The notes beneath the pieces were generated by a model. The model saw nothing but the letters and a program-made list of their open reading frames with translations, was not told where the DNA came from and ran no database searches. Position numbers and translations under genes: made by a program. Shown in pieces: positions 46,701 through 53,612 of a stretch of 64,000 bases of DNA. The first letter of the stretch is position 1. Each line of letters opens with the position of its first letter. Source of the stretch: JBFWWP01 sp050246115 (GTDB lineage: Bacteria > Planctomycetota > UBA8108 > UBA1146 > JAJFFE01); assembly GCA_050246115.1 (NCBI GenBank), contig JBFWWP010000008.1:62001-126000 (forward strand), in the 5' to 3' direction.

Positions 46701-47875
46701 GTTGGCGCTTGCTCGCGGCCACGCACCCGGTGGGAGGGATTCAACCCGACGAGTCGTACTCCTACGACGAGGTGGGTAACCGCACGACCAGCCACCTCAG
46801 CATGGCCTACAGCTACAGCCGCGACCTCGGGCTCGGCGGCAACCAGCTGCGCCAGGACGACGACTACGACTACGTGTACGACGCGAATGGCCAGCTGGCC
46901 CGGCAGACGGACCGGGTCACGGGCAGCTATCTGACGTTTGCCTATGACCACCGGGTGCGGCTCACGGACATTGCCACCTTCGATGCCCTCGATACGGAGC
47001 TCGGGCGCACCACCTTCACCTACGACGTGCTGAACCGTCGGATCCGGGTCGATGCCGACGGCCAGGTGAGTACGTTCGTCTACGACGACATCAATCCGAT
47101 CCTCAAACTCACCCCCAGTGGCGACATCATCAGTCGACGTCTCTACGGGCTGGTGAACGACGACATCCTCGCGGATCAGGTGGGCGCCACCACGAGATGG
47201 TTCCTGAACGATGAGACGGGGACCGTCCGCGATCTCGTGACCGATGCGGCGAGCACGATTGCCCACTTCGTCTACGACACCTTCGGGCAGCTGCTCGGCG
47301 TGACCCCTGCGGTGACGGACAACGACCTGGCGTTCACCGCGCGGGAAGCACTCACCGATCTGCCGTTTCTGTACTACCGAGGCCGCGTCTACGATCCTCG
47401 CCTCGGCCGGTTCAGCCAGGAAGATCCGTACGCACCGTTCCAGTACGAGTACGTCGACAACAACCCGCTCGGGTTCTCCGACGCGGTCGGCTATGGGCCG
47501 CTCATCGAGTACCGTCCGATCATTGCTGGCGGGATCAACTGGCTCTATGTGGGCTGCGAGGCCGGCAAGGTGGTCTACGTCGGCATTACCGGCAACCCCG
47601 GCGCGCGGGCGCTTGCGCACCAGGCGGCGGGGAGGACGTTCAAGTTCTGCAAGATCATGGGGAACTTGTCGCGTCCGGACGCGCGTGCGCTCGAGCAGGC
47701 ATTGATCGACGGCCATGGCGGACCGGGCCGCGGTGCCCCGGGACGTCTGCTCAACAAGATCCGCAGCGTCGCGTTGGGCAAGCCCCTGGCGAACCGCGCC
47801 GCCGGCTTCTTGTCGAAGTTGGGGGGGCCGGCCGCAGTGGCACAGCTCGGTCTGTGTCTCCTGTGCTTGCCATGA
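37706..47875 (+). CDS. Giant secreted RHS/YD-repeat protein with C-terminal GIY-YIG-like nuclease domain (3389 aa)
   Basis: Signal peptide VSCVLVLGVASAALA. Ten tandem repeats of about 100-110 residues follow (about 28-1062), PPC-like beta domains with the recurring GDTVSG...GQRVYLD...GPFTL...YEFR pattern; repeats 1-5 and 6-10 form two subfamilies. Next are a CARDB domain (about 1065-1188), a von Willebrand A-like domain with the metal site DVSLS (about 1230) and TDGDAEPDT, five cadherin/Ig-like repeats (about 1645-2095, NHPPFF, NRPPVF, NQPPVI) and two more Ig-like domains. RHS/YD repeats run from about 2290, ending in the RHS core (YYRGRVYDPRLGRFSQEDPY, about 3215). After it, VVYVGITGNPGARALAHQ (about 3285-3302) and ALEQALIDGHGG (about 3325-3337) match a GIY-YIG nuclease, followed by a hydrophobic Cys-rich tail. 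This is the layout of a polymorphic toxin; target DNA or RNA is inferred. No immunity gene directly follows. Confidence 0.85.
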   Translation: MFFRIGAVCWVSCVLVLGVASAALAQPVPIGIGDTIQGEIPEIGDVREYAFSAPAGQVVFLDSIASSNTAGLNWRLDDRWGRTLLSNTTSFGDLGPVTLIGGDDYRITVLGEGLGTGTFEFALIGVTNETGSFAIDATVTGQITAPGQRFDYSFVGAPGQRIYLDVIATSNAAGLNWILSDSLGRELLPRTGSLADVGPFTLVGGGYGLTILGEGAAVGTYEFRVANVVDDAVSVAIGDTVSGTLVIGQVDTFTFSATAGQRLFLDVVTTSNSAGLNWILADDQGRELLARTGSLVDVGPFALAGGDYVLTILGEGASVGTYEFRPVAVTDGGSAIAVGDTVTGGITDPGERDDYTFSAAAGQMVYLDVVTTSNSAGLDWILRDSYGRDILAQTTSLADQGPFTLQAGMHTLSVVGEAGAVGTYEFRLVGLVDGGGPIAIGDTVSSALAEPGEKDVYVFTASPNQVISLDQLATSNVNALNWILVDALGREVLSRTVNLLDQGPFTLVGGSYTLTVIGEGAAVGTYDFQLVDLGTGSFVPSGVAANVGDTISGAIDVVGEVDSYRFTVGAGQRVYLDLLVGGLNLNWTLLDPVGQPVFGLTRARFTDSEDRGPFTLTAGDYTLRLQDIASGVPPYQFRIVDVTDSATVISLGDVVAGAFSIPGSRHTFEFSVARGQSIYLDLQTGDANLFWSLRETAGPTIFGLVRALTTTTEDRGPFTLTAGSYTLTLDPQFHFVPAYQFQLVGVANDVTPIAIGDLVTDTFTLAGSTKTYSFTTAADQRVYLDLQAGDANLFWSLFDPVGQPVFSSLRASSPTSEDRGPFTLGAGTHDLVLDPTTSALPSFAFQTFDVADQLATLNVGDVVSGAFADPGAVHRFTFSLGAPTRLYFDNQLAVANLFWTLRDPVGEIVSLFAGVQMNNLTGSDRGPFTLAAGTYELALNATGGAQPAYQFRVVEVTDLLATLTIDTPVTGTISGPGGTAAFTFTAFEGQRLLFDSIGNAAGLRWTLLNDQGNSNGLFTAVVASTDQGPIDLGAGTYTLVLDADSDTVPSFNFVVRNVAADLVPAVVSAAPMVFRTGETGRALDLTWTVDNDGGGPAITSPWTDRIVVSPDAVVNDGDDILLGEFTNTPPLAPRASYTRVETLVLPDSLPLGEHYVYVICDVNGQIDEIGGETNNTRNVRIAVVPGTAAPIGCITFDQASGASFPAGSVIALSGRAAGLSGTVNVLYTIDVSLSTQAIVGLDCNFNGTLDAGDDLNGDGVGPVAGGGGSILDCEIGASLVLDQYVAQNGTSVHAGVVFSATAAALDVAPAPFQQRWNAPFDRDDNSNGVGDFEEVLRSLYSVGGPFCVSGTGASLFTSVNTGCATNYRDAILASDDVLSLIGAADQQLLVYLTDGDAEPDTNVPSDSELAQLASRGIQFQGFQIGAGQVTPDLQRLADQIAAHPNSSGSARSVLDVNDLLFEIVQSVAIIGITVNGVQADSVDAAGRFFHLVTIQPGQNCFDVTAFDASGGQCTGTICLEGVDLQGIDIEQLMDVTTSLDVDYSNTTFNHALSTFVTHARAQNLAETPLDGPVLMVIENITQPSVTVANPDGYTEDGKPFFEFVDQSVNPVLEPLELSPRRPLIFDNPEQVPVSFDVSWLALGNHPPFFTTAPSTQVVAGQMFSYSASATDPDGHALEFHLDTAPLGMSVGLTTGLVSWVPTVADVGLHSVALVARDSRGGRSVQSFALEVVLSGSNRPPVFTSAPSTHVAIGTTYQYTATASDPDGNPLLFTKQSGPVDLVVDPNGFTHWAFTLPGNYTVTVRASDGNGGTADQTYVLSVGSQPTNPHAPMLFGTPSVIATAGNLYLYQPAANDLDALDVLEFTLTTAPTGMGIEAASGRVTWIPSDGQVGSHSVVLVVDDGNGASTTQSWTIEVFDEPQNQPPVITSVPGFVAVVGQTYEYPVSAIDPEGLAVEFSLVSPPVGMTIDPQTGLLSWTPTQPETATVAIRALDPALAFGSQVFTLTASPPNTLPTFDSTPVLTATVGGTYRYDVNALDGDGHALTFLLAAGPAGMQINPLTGLITWVPTAAQIGPNPVTVVVDDGHFGNVPQTFTVTVAPDVTPPTVQILFTQVPAAVGTPLQICVQASDNVGILARTATVDGVKVPLEVNGCGFYTPPMTPGMVMVVVTAIDPSGNEAQATEMLTIVDPTDPDAPVVSIISPAPDAMITAPTAIVANISDNSPATLSWEVRIARLGTDTFRTIAAGTGEVAAGVIATFDPTLLPNDNYRVQIVGSDGVQTGGIEFQYAVAGGYKMGNFSYEFTDLVFQLAGIPLVVTRQYNTLDLSPGEFGVGWRLGLPGRVTDTVDELMTGQSFVDLLGTPPYQYGTRVYVTRPDGQRVGFTFEPTPLPFPQAFQWVPRFRPDPGVSDTLEAETASGIATLWNFGTGFLEYVIPYNPRRFEFTTALGVKYTIDEFDGLERIDDVYGNSIVVTPDGLVSSTGVALDFDRDASGRITTITEPKQPGAMTPPGQLHYDYDASGNLIRFTDRGGGESEYFYEEPAFPNYMTRLEDPLGRNVLRNVYDNDGRLIAQCGVDGDPVTLIDCIVIDNDVVAGVQTVITARGLRVDHFVDAEGRVVKRRRYLEDGINFVDEDKTYDANGHLLTFSVGGITLTRTYDARGNVLTETEADGQTWTYTYVQPCNLVASETDPAGNVTTFEYDAQCNLRFITNPLGGVTELRYDRRGDVTDYFDPEGNRWQFTYDQYGHPATTTDPLGNTMIMQHNMVGDLLWQIDRMGRRVDFEYDAAHRLVREVWDTVPPREILTTYNAAGYLTSAVDPDSATTVDYWETGDVKSVDNSGTPNVPHVVVTYGYLSGGVVMRGYDASGNVTNVMDSLGGMTEYEYDETERLRSVAQYPAPEVVSSATPPNEKLLDVAYNPQQFLARVSRYADLTRTTPVAYTDFEYDCVGCVKRLSAIRHRRASDDSVIHDLEYARDAVTNVSGILDAEGAHSYAYDGGWRLLAATHPVGGIQPDESYSYDEVGNRTTSHLSMAYSYSRDLGLGGNQLRQDDDYDYVYDANGQLARQTDRVTGSYLTFAYDHRVRLTDIATFDALDTELGRTTFTYDVLNRRIRVDADGQVSTFVYDDINPILKLTPSGDIISRRLYGLVNDDILADQVGATTRWFLNDETGTVRDLVTDAASTIAHFVYDTFGQLLGVTPAVTDNDLAFTAREALTDLPFLYYRGRVYDPRLGRFSQEDPYAPFQYEYVDNNPLGFSDAVGYGPLIEYRPIIAGGINWLYVGCEAGKVVYVGITGNPGARALAHQAAGRTFKFCKIMGNLSRPDARALEQALIDGHGGPGRGAPGRLLNKIRSVALGKPLANRAAGFLSKLGGPAAVAQLGLCLLCLP

Positions 47876-47946
47876 CGACGCCCCATGAGGCCCGTTTGCG
47901 GATTCGTTGTGATTCGATCGTTGGCTGTACACCCGGAGATCCAGGT

Positions 47947-49668
47947 ATGAAACACGTACTTCCCTGTCCTGTGAGACTCAGCGTTCTCGCCGTGCTTGCC
48001 CTGACCGCGGTTGGCCTTGCGGGCGCGAACGCGAGTGAGGGCGCTCGAATCACGACCGTCAACGGGTCGACGACCGCCGTCCGCACTCCGCAGGGTGGCG
48101 TCGCCGCCGGCGCCGCGGCCTCCGCGCAACCGTTCGGACCCGGGCCCGGGCTCGGAATCACCAACGGCGACTTCGCGCTCGGCCTAGTGGGGTGGGTGGG
48201 CTCCCAGTCCGGAGGGTTGGTCGCGCCCGGCCAGGTGAGCGTGGTCGCCGAGCAGGCGCAGCTCGTGGAAGGCGATTCGTTCATCGTCACGCTGGAGCAG
48301 ACCTTCGTGGTGCCGCCGTTTCCGAGCACCATCGCCTTCGACGTGATCTTCCTGCCCGGCTTCGACCAGTCCGCGAACTTCATTCCGGACGCCTTCGAGG
48401 TGTCACTGCTCGACGCAGGCTTGCTGCCAGTCGTTCAGCCTTGGGACATCTTGGCCACGTCGTTCTTCAACGTGCAGGAAGATGGCGCCGTGAACGCCGC
48501 GCCCGGGGTGATCTGGGATGGCACGACCGCGACCGTCGACATCTCCGCACTGGTGGCCGGTCAGGTGGTGACGCTGTTCTTCGACTACGTCAATGGCGAC
48601 GCCGACACCGCCGGCGGGGTGCGCGTCGACAACGTCACGCTCACCGACTTCGCGGTCCCCGGCTTCTTCCTTCGCGGCGACCTGGACGCGGATGCACTCG
48701 TGGGTGCGTCGGATCTGCCCGTGCTTCTGGAACTGCTGTGGGACGGCGGCGCCACCCCCGACGACTGTGGCGGCGAGGAGTACGCGGAGACCGCGGACAT
48801 CAACGACAACGAGTTCGTGACCATCGCCGACTATCTGCGGCTGCGAGCGTTCTTGAATGGCGGCGCAGCGATCCCTGCGCCGGGGATCGACTGCGGATTC
48901 GACCCAAGCGATGACTTTGCCGGGTTCGACGCGCCGGACCCCAACTACGTGGTGAGCGTCGGTGACGTGACGGTCGATCCGCCGATGGCGTCGGTCGACC
49001 GCGACGTGTTCATTCAGCTCCTCGTCGATGTTCCCGAGGACGTCGTCGGCTTCACGGTCACTCTGGAGTTTCCGCAAGCGACGCTTGCGGCGTTCGACCC
49101 GCTGGCGGGGGATCCACCACCGTTCGTGAGCGCGCTCGGCACTACCGCGTATCGCGTCGAACCGGGGCGCATCACGGTGGGTGTGTGGGCGAGCAACGAT
49201 GGCGACAGCTTGCTCGTCGGCAACGCGGGCACCTTCCAGGATATCGGTGAGGTACGGTTTCACCTGGCCGACTTCGCGATTCTCCCCCCGCTCGCGTGGA
49301 ACCCGCAACCCGGCACCCTCGAGCCCTCGTTCCGGGCCACGCTCGTCGACGCGACGTTCGGGGATCACCACCCGACGTTCTTCTCGGGACCGGTCGAGTT
49401 CGCGCGCGGCAACTCGAACAACGATGGGAACGTCGACATCGCGGACCCGGTCTTCACGCTCGCCTACTTGTTCACTTCGGGGCCCGCCCCCGTGTGCTTC
49501 GACGCCGCGGACGCGAACAACGATTCGTCGGTCAACATCGCCGACGCCGCGTACACGCTGAACTTCCTCTTCGCTGGGGGTGCAGTCATTCCGCCTCCGT
49601 ATCCGGCGTGCGGTAACGACGTGGGGCCCATCGATACCCTGATCTGCAACCCGAACTTCTGCCAGTGA
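47947..49668 (+). CDS. Secreted dockerin-type protein with cohesin-like domain
   Basis: A 573-residue protein. ATG at 47947 has GGAG 8 nt upstream; signal peptide LSVLAVLALTAVGLAGANA. Residues about 55-235 are a beta-sandwich of the carbohydrate-binding/jelly-roll sort (ITNGDFALGLVGWV, VRVDNVTLTDF). A divergent first dockerin-type module (about 240-320, FFLRGDLDADALVG) is followed by a cohesin-like domain (about 335-480, DVPEDVVGFTVTLEFPQA). The second, canonical dockerin module (about 485-573) has NSNNDGNVDIAD and DANNDSSVNIAD, ending in the tail CGNDVGPIDTLIC. The end is nearly the same as the pseudogene shard at 8758-8935. It lies 71 bp after the RHS giant in the same direction. Confidence 0.85.
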   Translation: MKHVLPCPVRLSVLAVLALTAVGLAGANASEGARITTVNGSTTAVRTPQGGVAAGAAASAQPFGPGPGLGITNGDFALGLVGWVGSQSGGLVAPGQVSVVAEQAQLVEGDSFIVTLEQTFVVPPFPSTIAFDVIFLPGFDQSANFIPDAFEVSLLDAGLLPVVQPWDILATSFFNVQEDGAVNAAPGVIWDGTTATVDISALVAGQVVTLFFDYVNGDADTAGGVRVDNVTLTDFAVPGFFLRGDLDADALVGASDLPVLLELLWDGGATPDDCGGEEYAETADINDNEFVTIADYLRLRAFLNGGAAIPAPGIDCGFDPSDDFAGFDAPDPNYVVSVGDVTVDPPMASVDRDVFIQLLVDVPEDVVGFTVTLEFPQATLAAFDPLAGDPPPFVSALGTTAYRVEPGRITVGVWASNDGDSLLVGNAGTFQDIGEVRFHLADFAILPPLAWNPQPGTLEPSFRATLVDATFGDHHPTFFSGPVEFARGNSNNDGNVDIADPVFTLAYLFTSGPAPVCFDAADANNDSSVNIADAAYTLNFLFAGGAVIPPPYPACGNDVGPIDTLICNPNFCQ

Positions 49669-49726
49669 GACGGGACCGGGCCTACAAAGCGGCACACTCT
49701 TGGGGCGGACGGGAGCGCGGACAGTC

Positions 49727-50341
49727 GTGATCTATCCCCATGGCGTGCTCGTGCGATTGTGGGCCTACCTCGAGCCGTTCGATCGAGGCAGCCGTTTCGA
49801 GGATCCCCTCAGCTCGGCCCTCGAGGCGGCGGGACTGGGGCACGTGACCGGCGGTGGCTCGCAGCTGAGGCCGAACGGCGAGATCGAGTTCGCGGAGATC
49901 GAGTTGGGGCTTGCGAACCTCGACGACGCCCTCGAGATCGTGCGCACGGTACTCGAGGGCGCCGGCGCACCCGCGGGGTCCGAGCTCGTGTTCGTGCGCG
50001 ACGGGGTCCGACACGACGAGCGCATTGGGACGACGGAATGCCTGGCGATCTATCTCGATGGCGTGGGCCTCCCCGACGAAGTCTACGCTACCTCCGACCT
50101 CGCGGAGTGGGTCGAGCGCTTGGATGCGGCGCTCGCCGCGCGCGGGGCCGCGGTGCTGGCATCGTGGACGGGGCCCGAGGAGACCGCGGTGTACGCTTTC
50201 GGGCCGAACGCCGAATCGATGTACGAAGCCGCGCACGAAACGCTCGCGACGTTTCCTCTCTGCCAGAACGCCCGCGTGGTCGTGCGCCAGGGCAACCCCG
50301 AACTCTTGCCACGCACCATTCGACTCCCGCGCTGGCAGTGA
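49727..50341 (+). CDS. Hypothetical protein, two related half-domains, possible immunity-like protein
   Basis: A 204-residue protein with no signal peptide. GTG at 49727 is chosen (MIYPHGVLVRLWAYLEPFDR); TTG at 49700 is possible, with no strong Shine-Dalgarno for either. Features are the segment ALEAAGLGHVTGGGSQL, EIELGLANLDDALEIVRTVL and GAGAPAGSEL (about 25-90), then a second half with AVYAFGPNAESMYEAAHETL (about 150-180). The two halves look like repeated alpha/beta units. Small soluble proteins of this kind are often immunity factors or domain-of-unknown-function proteins. It is the first non-secreted product after the RHS giant (one gene between), so it is a candidate antidote; this is inference from position and class only. 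Confidence 0.6.
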   Translation: MIYPHGVLVRLWAYLEPFDRGSRFEDPLSSALEAAGLGHVTGGGSQLRPNGEIEFAEIELGLANLDDALEIVRTVLEGAGAPAGSELVFVRDGVRHDERIGTTECLAIYLDGVGLPDEVYATSDLAEWVERLDAALAARGAAVLASWTGPEETAVYAFGPNAESMYEAAHETLATFPLCQNARVVVRQGNPELLPRTIRLPRWQ

Positions 50342-50616
50342 GAGGGTTTGCTTTCGGGCCTCTCGGTGACGACCGGCGGCTCGACGTCGCGTCCTGCGAA
50401 GCCGCGATCACCGAGCACTTCGAGACCGATGGCAAGTCCGACGGCGTCTTCGCAGGAACCGGCTCGGGAGCCCCGGCCCAGCCCTGCCGATCGCGCCGCT
50501 AGCGGCTCCGAAGGTCGAGGCGCGGGCGGGGCGCGAGGGTCCGGTCGGGTCGCGCGGCGGGTGGTACAATCGCCCCGCGGTCGCTGCCCTTCGCCGGTCT
50601 CGTGTGGAGTTCGAGC

Positions 50617-52629
50617 ATGCTGTCTCATTTCCGTCGCGAAGTTACACGCACGTGGGCGCTCCTCGTGTGCCTGGCGATGTGGCCTCTTGGGTTGGCTTCG
50701 GCCCAGAGCTTCCTGCGCGGCGATGTCGACGGCGACCTCGCGGTCGACGCCGACGACCTGAGCGCTCTCCTGGGCTTGCTCGACGGTTCCGCGATGGCGC
50801 CGCGGCCGGCCCTGCCGCCTGCCTCCGATGTCAACGACAATGGCGGTACGGAGACCTCGGACGTGGTCGCACTCGCGCGCTACCTCCGGTTCGGGGTGCC
50901 CTTTCTCCCGCAGCCCTTTCCCTTCGCTGGCTCCGATCCGACCGGCGGCCCGTTCACGGTGGGTAGTGCGAGCGGGGTTGTCTTCGAACTCGCGGATCAC
51001 GAGTTGTTCGTTGGCGAGCCGGCGGTGTCCGTTCCGGTCTGGATGCACAGCGCCCAGCCGCTCGCCGGCCTCGAACTCGCCCTCGCGTTCGACGCCCACC
51101 GGATCGAAGTGCAAGGGTGGCAGTTGGACGACAGCGTTCTGCTCGCGAGCGCAGCCGAGTACGTTGCATACGGCCATACGAACGACCTCGGTAAGGCGGG
51201 AGCGTGGCTCGCCGCCGCGATGGACGCCGGACCACCCTTTCTCGGTGGCACACTGCCGGTGGGCGACAACCTGATCATCGCGCGGCTCGAAGTGCGTGCC
51301 GCCGACACCGTGCACCGTTCCACGGCTACCCATTTGGTGTTTCGGGACCTCGCGTTGGATCCGCCGCGTCGCAACTTGGCGATCGACGCGAATGGAGTCG
51401 CGGAGGTCCCCGAGCTTCGGTCGGCGACGTTCGACCTTCGCATTCCTTTCGTGCGCGGGGATGTGAACCGCGATGGCGGGTTGGACATTGGCGATGTGGT
51501 GTTTTCGTTGAGCTACGTCTTTGGCCTGGGCTCGCCGCCTCAGTGTGCCGACGCGGCCGACGTCAACGACGATGGCGCCGTCGATCTGGTCGACGCGATC
51601 TTCGGGCTCGCCCTCCTGTTCTCCGGCGGTCCGCCCCCGCCCCCGCCCCACCCGGCGCTCGGTACCGACCGAACCCCGGACGCCGTGCCCTGCCGCGGGG
51701 AAGTGCCAGTGATCGACGTTTGGTATGGTCCGCGGCAAGCGGTGGGTGGGATCGGCAGAGTGCAAACCCAGGCCAACATCCTCGGCCGAGTGCGCGACCC
51801 CGATCGAATCGAGTCCCTCACGTACTCGCTGAACGGCGGCCCCGATCAACCGCTCAGCACGGGTCCGAATACGCGGCGGCTCGCAGACGCCGGCGACTTC
51901 GTGATCGAAGTGCCGCAAGTCGAGCTCGTTCCGGGTTCGAACGCGGTCGTCATTCGCGCCGATGCCCACGAAGAACTCGTACTCCTCGATTACACGCCCA
52001 ACACCGTGTGGCCGAGGCCTTACTTCTTGGATTTGTCGAACGCGGTACGGCTGGACGACGTGGCTCAGGTCGTCGATGGGCTATGGGAGTTCTTTGGCGA
52101 CGGGGTCCGAGTCGTCGACGCTGGCTACGACCGGTTGATCGGGCTGGGCGATGTCTCCTGGACCGACTTTCAGGTCACGGCGCGGGTCTCAGTCTCCGCG
52201 ATCGAACCCGTGTTCACGGGGACGAGCGCTCCGGGGCCGTTGGTCGGGTTTCTGCTCCGCTGGCAGGGCCACCAGCCCACCGGCACCCAACCCAACTGGG
52301 GGTTCGCCCCATTCGGCGGGTTGGGCTGCTACCAATGGCGGCAGAACGGTATCGAGCGTTTCGAGATGCGCGACGAGAACGGCGTGTTCGCGACCGACAC
52401 GAGCGGCTTGCAGTTCGACATGGGCGCCGAGTTCTATCTGAAAATGCGGGTCGAGACGACCGTGGCGGCTGGCGGGCGCTACCAGCTCAAGGCCTGGGCG
52501 CCGGGCCAACCCGAGCCGTCGTTCTGGCTTCTCGACGTGGTCACGCCGCCTGGCGATCTGGCGGAGGGCTCGCTGTTGCTGGTCGCCCACCAGGCGGTCG
52601 CGACGTTCAGCGAAGTACTCGTGGAGTGA
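50617..52629 (+). CDS. Secreted dockerin/cohesin-like protein with C-terminal concanavalin-like domain
   Basis: A 670-residue protein. ATG at 50617 has TGGAG 7 nt upstream; GTG at 50602 is the alternative. Signal peptide WALLVCLAMWPLGLASAQ. A degenerate dockerin module (about 30-95, FLRGDVDGDLAVDADD), a cohesin-like domain (about 115-275, PLAGLELALAFDAHRIEVQG), and a second dockerin module (about 278-365, FVRGDVNRDGGLDIGD, DVNDDGAVDLVD) come first. The Cys tail is altered (LGTDRTPDAVPC, with the first Cys missing). An Ig-like spacer (about 370-450) leads to a concanavalin/LamG-like domain (about 455-670, LGDVSWTDFQVTARVSVSAI). Binding of glycans is plausible from the last fold; catalytic residues cannot be judged. 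The tail motif is internal here, unlike in the other dockerin proteins of this window. Confidence 0.8.
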   Translation: MLSHFRREVTRTWALLVCLAMWPLGLASAQSFLRGDVDGDLAVDADDLSALLGLLDGSAMAPRPALPPASDVNDNGGTETSDVVALARYLRFGVPFLPQPFPFAGSDPTGGPFTVGSASGVVFELADHELFVGEPAVSVPVWMHSAQPLAGLELALAFDAHRIEVQGWQLDDSVLLASAAEYVAYGHTNDLGKAGAWLAAAMDAGPPFLGGTLPVGDNLIIARLEVRAADTVHRSTATHLVFRDLALDPPRRNLAIDANGVAEVPELRSATFDLRIPFVRGDVNRDGGLDIGDVVFSLSYVFGLGSPPQCADAADVNDDGAVDLVDAIFGLALLFSGGPPPPPPHPALGTDRTPDAVPCRGEVPVIDVWYGPRQAVGGIGRVQTQANILGRVRDPDRIESLTYSLNGGPDQPLSTGPNTRRLADAGDFVIEVPQVELVPGSNAVVIRADAHEELVLLDYTPNTVWPRPYFLDLSNAVRLDDVAQVVDGLWEFFGDGVRVVDAGYDRLIGLGDVSWTDFQVTARVSVSAIEPVFTGTSAPGPLVGFLLRWQGHQPTGTQPNWGFAPFGGLGCYQWRQNGIERFEMRDENGVFATDTSGLQFDMGAEFYLKMRVETTVAAGGRYQLKAWAPGQPEPSFWLLDVVTPPGDLAEGSLLLVAHQAVATFSEVLVE

Positions 52630-52797
52630 GTGAACGAAGTACGGGCTGTTCTGGAGTGAACGCACAATTGGGTGCAAATGGGCCTATTCTTGGGTCAATG
52701 GGCTGGAGAATTCGCGTGCGGGAAGATCTGGAGAACGCAGCGGCACGCTGGTTCGCATCGTGAACCGCGTGGTTTGTGCCAGAAGGAGAAAGAAAGT

Positions 52798-52828
52798 GGG
52801 GGGAAGGGCAACCGATAACCCCTCCCCC
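52798..52828. terminator. G/C-run hairpin between convergent genes
   Basis: GGGGGGAAGGG (52798-52808) can pair with CCCCTCCCCC (52819-52828) across a 10-base loop with one mismatch. It lies between the dockerin gene stop (52629) and the convergent CpsD-like gene (52950). No T-run is present. The rest of 52630-52949 shows no gene. Confidence 0.45.
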
Positions 52829-52949
52829 GCCAGTCGAATAGGCTGGGAGAACGGCGGCCCTGGAGTGGCGGTTCCGAGTTTGTTCGAGAAATGTCGGTTC
52901 GCGACGATGTGGGTTCGAGAGGGTGTTTTTTCGGGGGAATCGCGACTGG

Positions 52950-53612
52950 CTACTCCGGGACCAGCCAACCCGGAGCTTCGCGCTTGTACTGGTTCAGAAC
53001 CGTGCCGAGGAGTTCGGCGCCCGAGGACTCCACGATCCGGACCGCCCGCTTGAGTTCGACCTGCTCGGTCTTGCGGGCCCGGACCACGATGATCACTTGA
53101 TCGACGAAGGGCAGCAGCAGTCGGCTCTCCGCGCTCTCCAGGAGGGGTGGGCCGTCGAGCAACAAGTACTCGGACCGACCCGCCAGAACCTCGAGCGCGC
53201 GCTGGACCCGAGCGCTGCCCTGAAACCCAGGCGCCTGACCGGTCCCGGCCGGGATGACCTCGAGCCCCGGCACTCCGGTCGGCCGAATGATCTCCTCGAC
53301 CGCAACCTCGCCCCGCAGGAGGTCCGCGAAACCCAGTGGGTTCGGGAGCTCCAGCTTGTTGGCCAGGGTCGGTGAGTAGAAGTTCGTCTCGACCAGCAAG
53401 ACGTCCTTCATCAGGTGGCGGGCCAGGCCAATCGCGGCGCAGGTGGCGATCGTGGTCGTTCCGGCCCCCGCCCGCGTCGCCGTGAACAGCAGCCGCTTGG
53501 TGTCGATGGGCTCGTCCTTGCGGACCAGGCTCGACCACAAGTTCTCGATGGTGCTCTTGACCGGGGCGAATGCCTCCTCGATCCGGCTGCTCTTTCCGTC
53601 AAGAGCCGCCAA
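52950..53612 (-). CDS. CpsD/CapB-family ATPase (BY-kinase-like) with degenerate nucleotide site
   Basis: A 220-residue cytoplasmic ATPase-like protein. TTG at 53612 overlaps the GumC-like gene end and has GAGGAG about 7 nt upstream; the open frame beyond is antisense-like and was rejected. The fold is that of CpsD/Wzc kinase domains: FTATRAGAGTTTIATCAAIG (Walker A region), DVLLVETNFYSP (Walker A' region), YLLLDGPPL (Walker B), then a P-loop-type end with LLGTVLNQYKR. The invariant Walker A Lys of GxGK[ST] is replaced by Thr (AGAGTTT), and the A' Asp is replaced (VETN). No Tyr-cluster tail exists. It is likely a regulatory or scaffold partner of the Wzz-like protein rather than an active tyrosine kinase (inference). 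Confidence 0.8.
   Translation of the reverse strand: MAALDGKSSRIEEAFAPVKSTIENLWSSLVRKDEPIDTKRLLFTATRAGAGTTTIATCAAIGLARHLMKDVLLVETNFYSPTLANKLELPNPLGFADLLRGEVAVEEIIRPTGVPGLEVIPAGTGQAPGFQGSARVQRALEVLAGRSEYLLLDGPPLLESAESRLLLPFVDQVIIVVRARKTEQVELKRAVRIVESSGAELLGTVLNQYKREAPGWLVPE

Noticed and set aside
37706..47875. Teneurin/insecticidal-type Tc toxin
   Set aside because: There are no TcB/TcC-type beta-propeller or TcA features; the N-terminal is PPC-like and the signal peptide is Sec type.
49682..50236. Minus-strand frame opposite the candidate immunity gene
   Set aside because: Arg-rich shadow; the plus-strand frame has protein-like blocks and continuous hydrophobic patterning.
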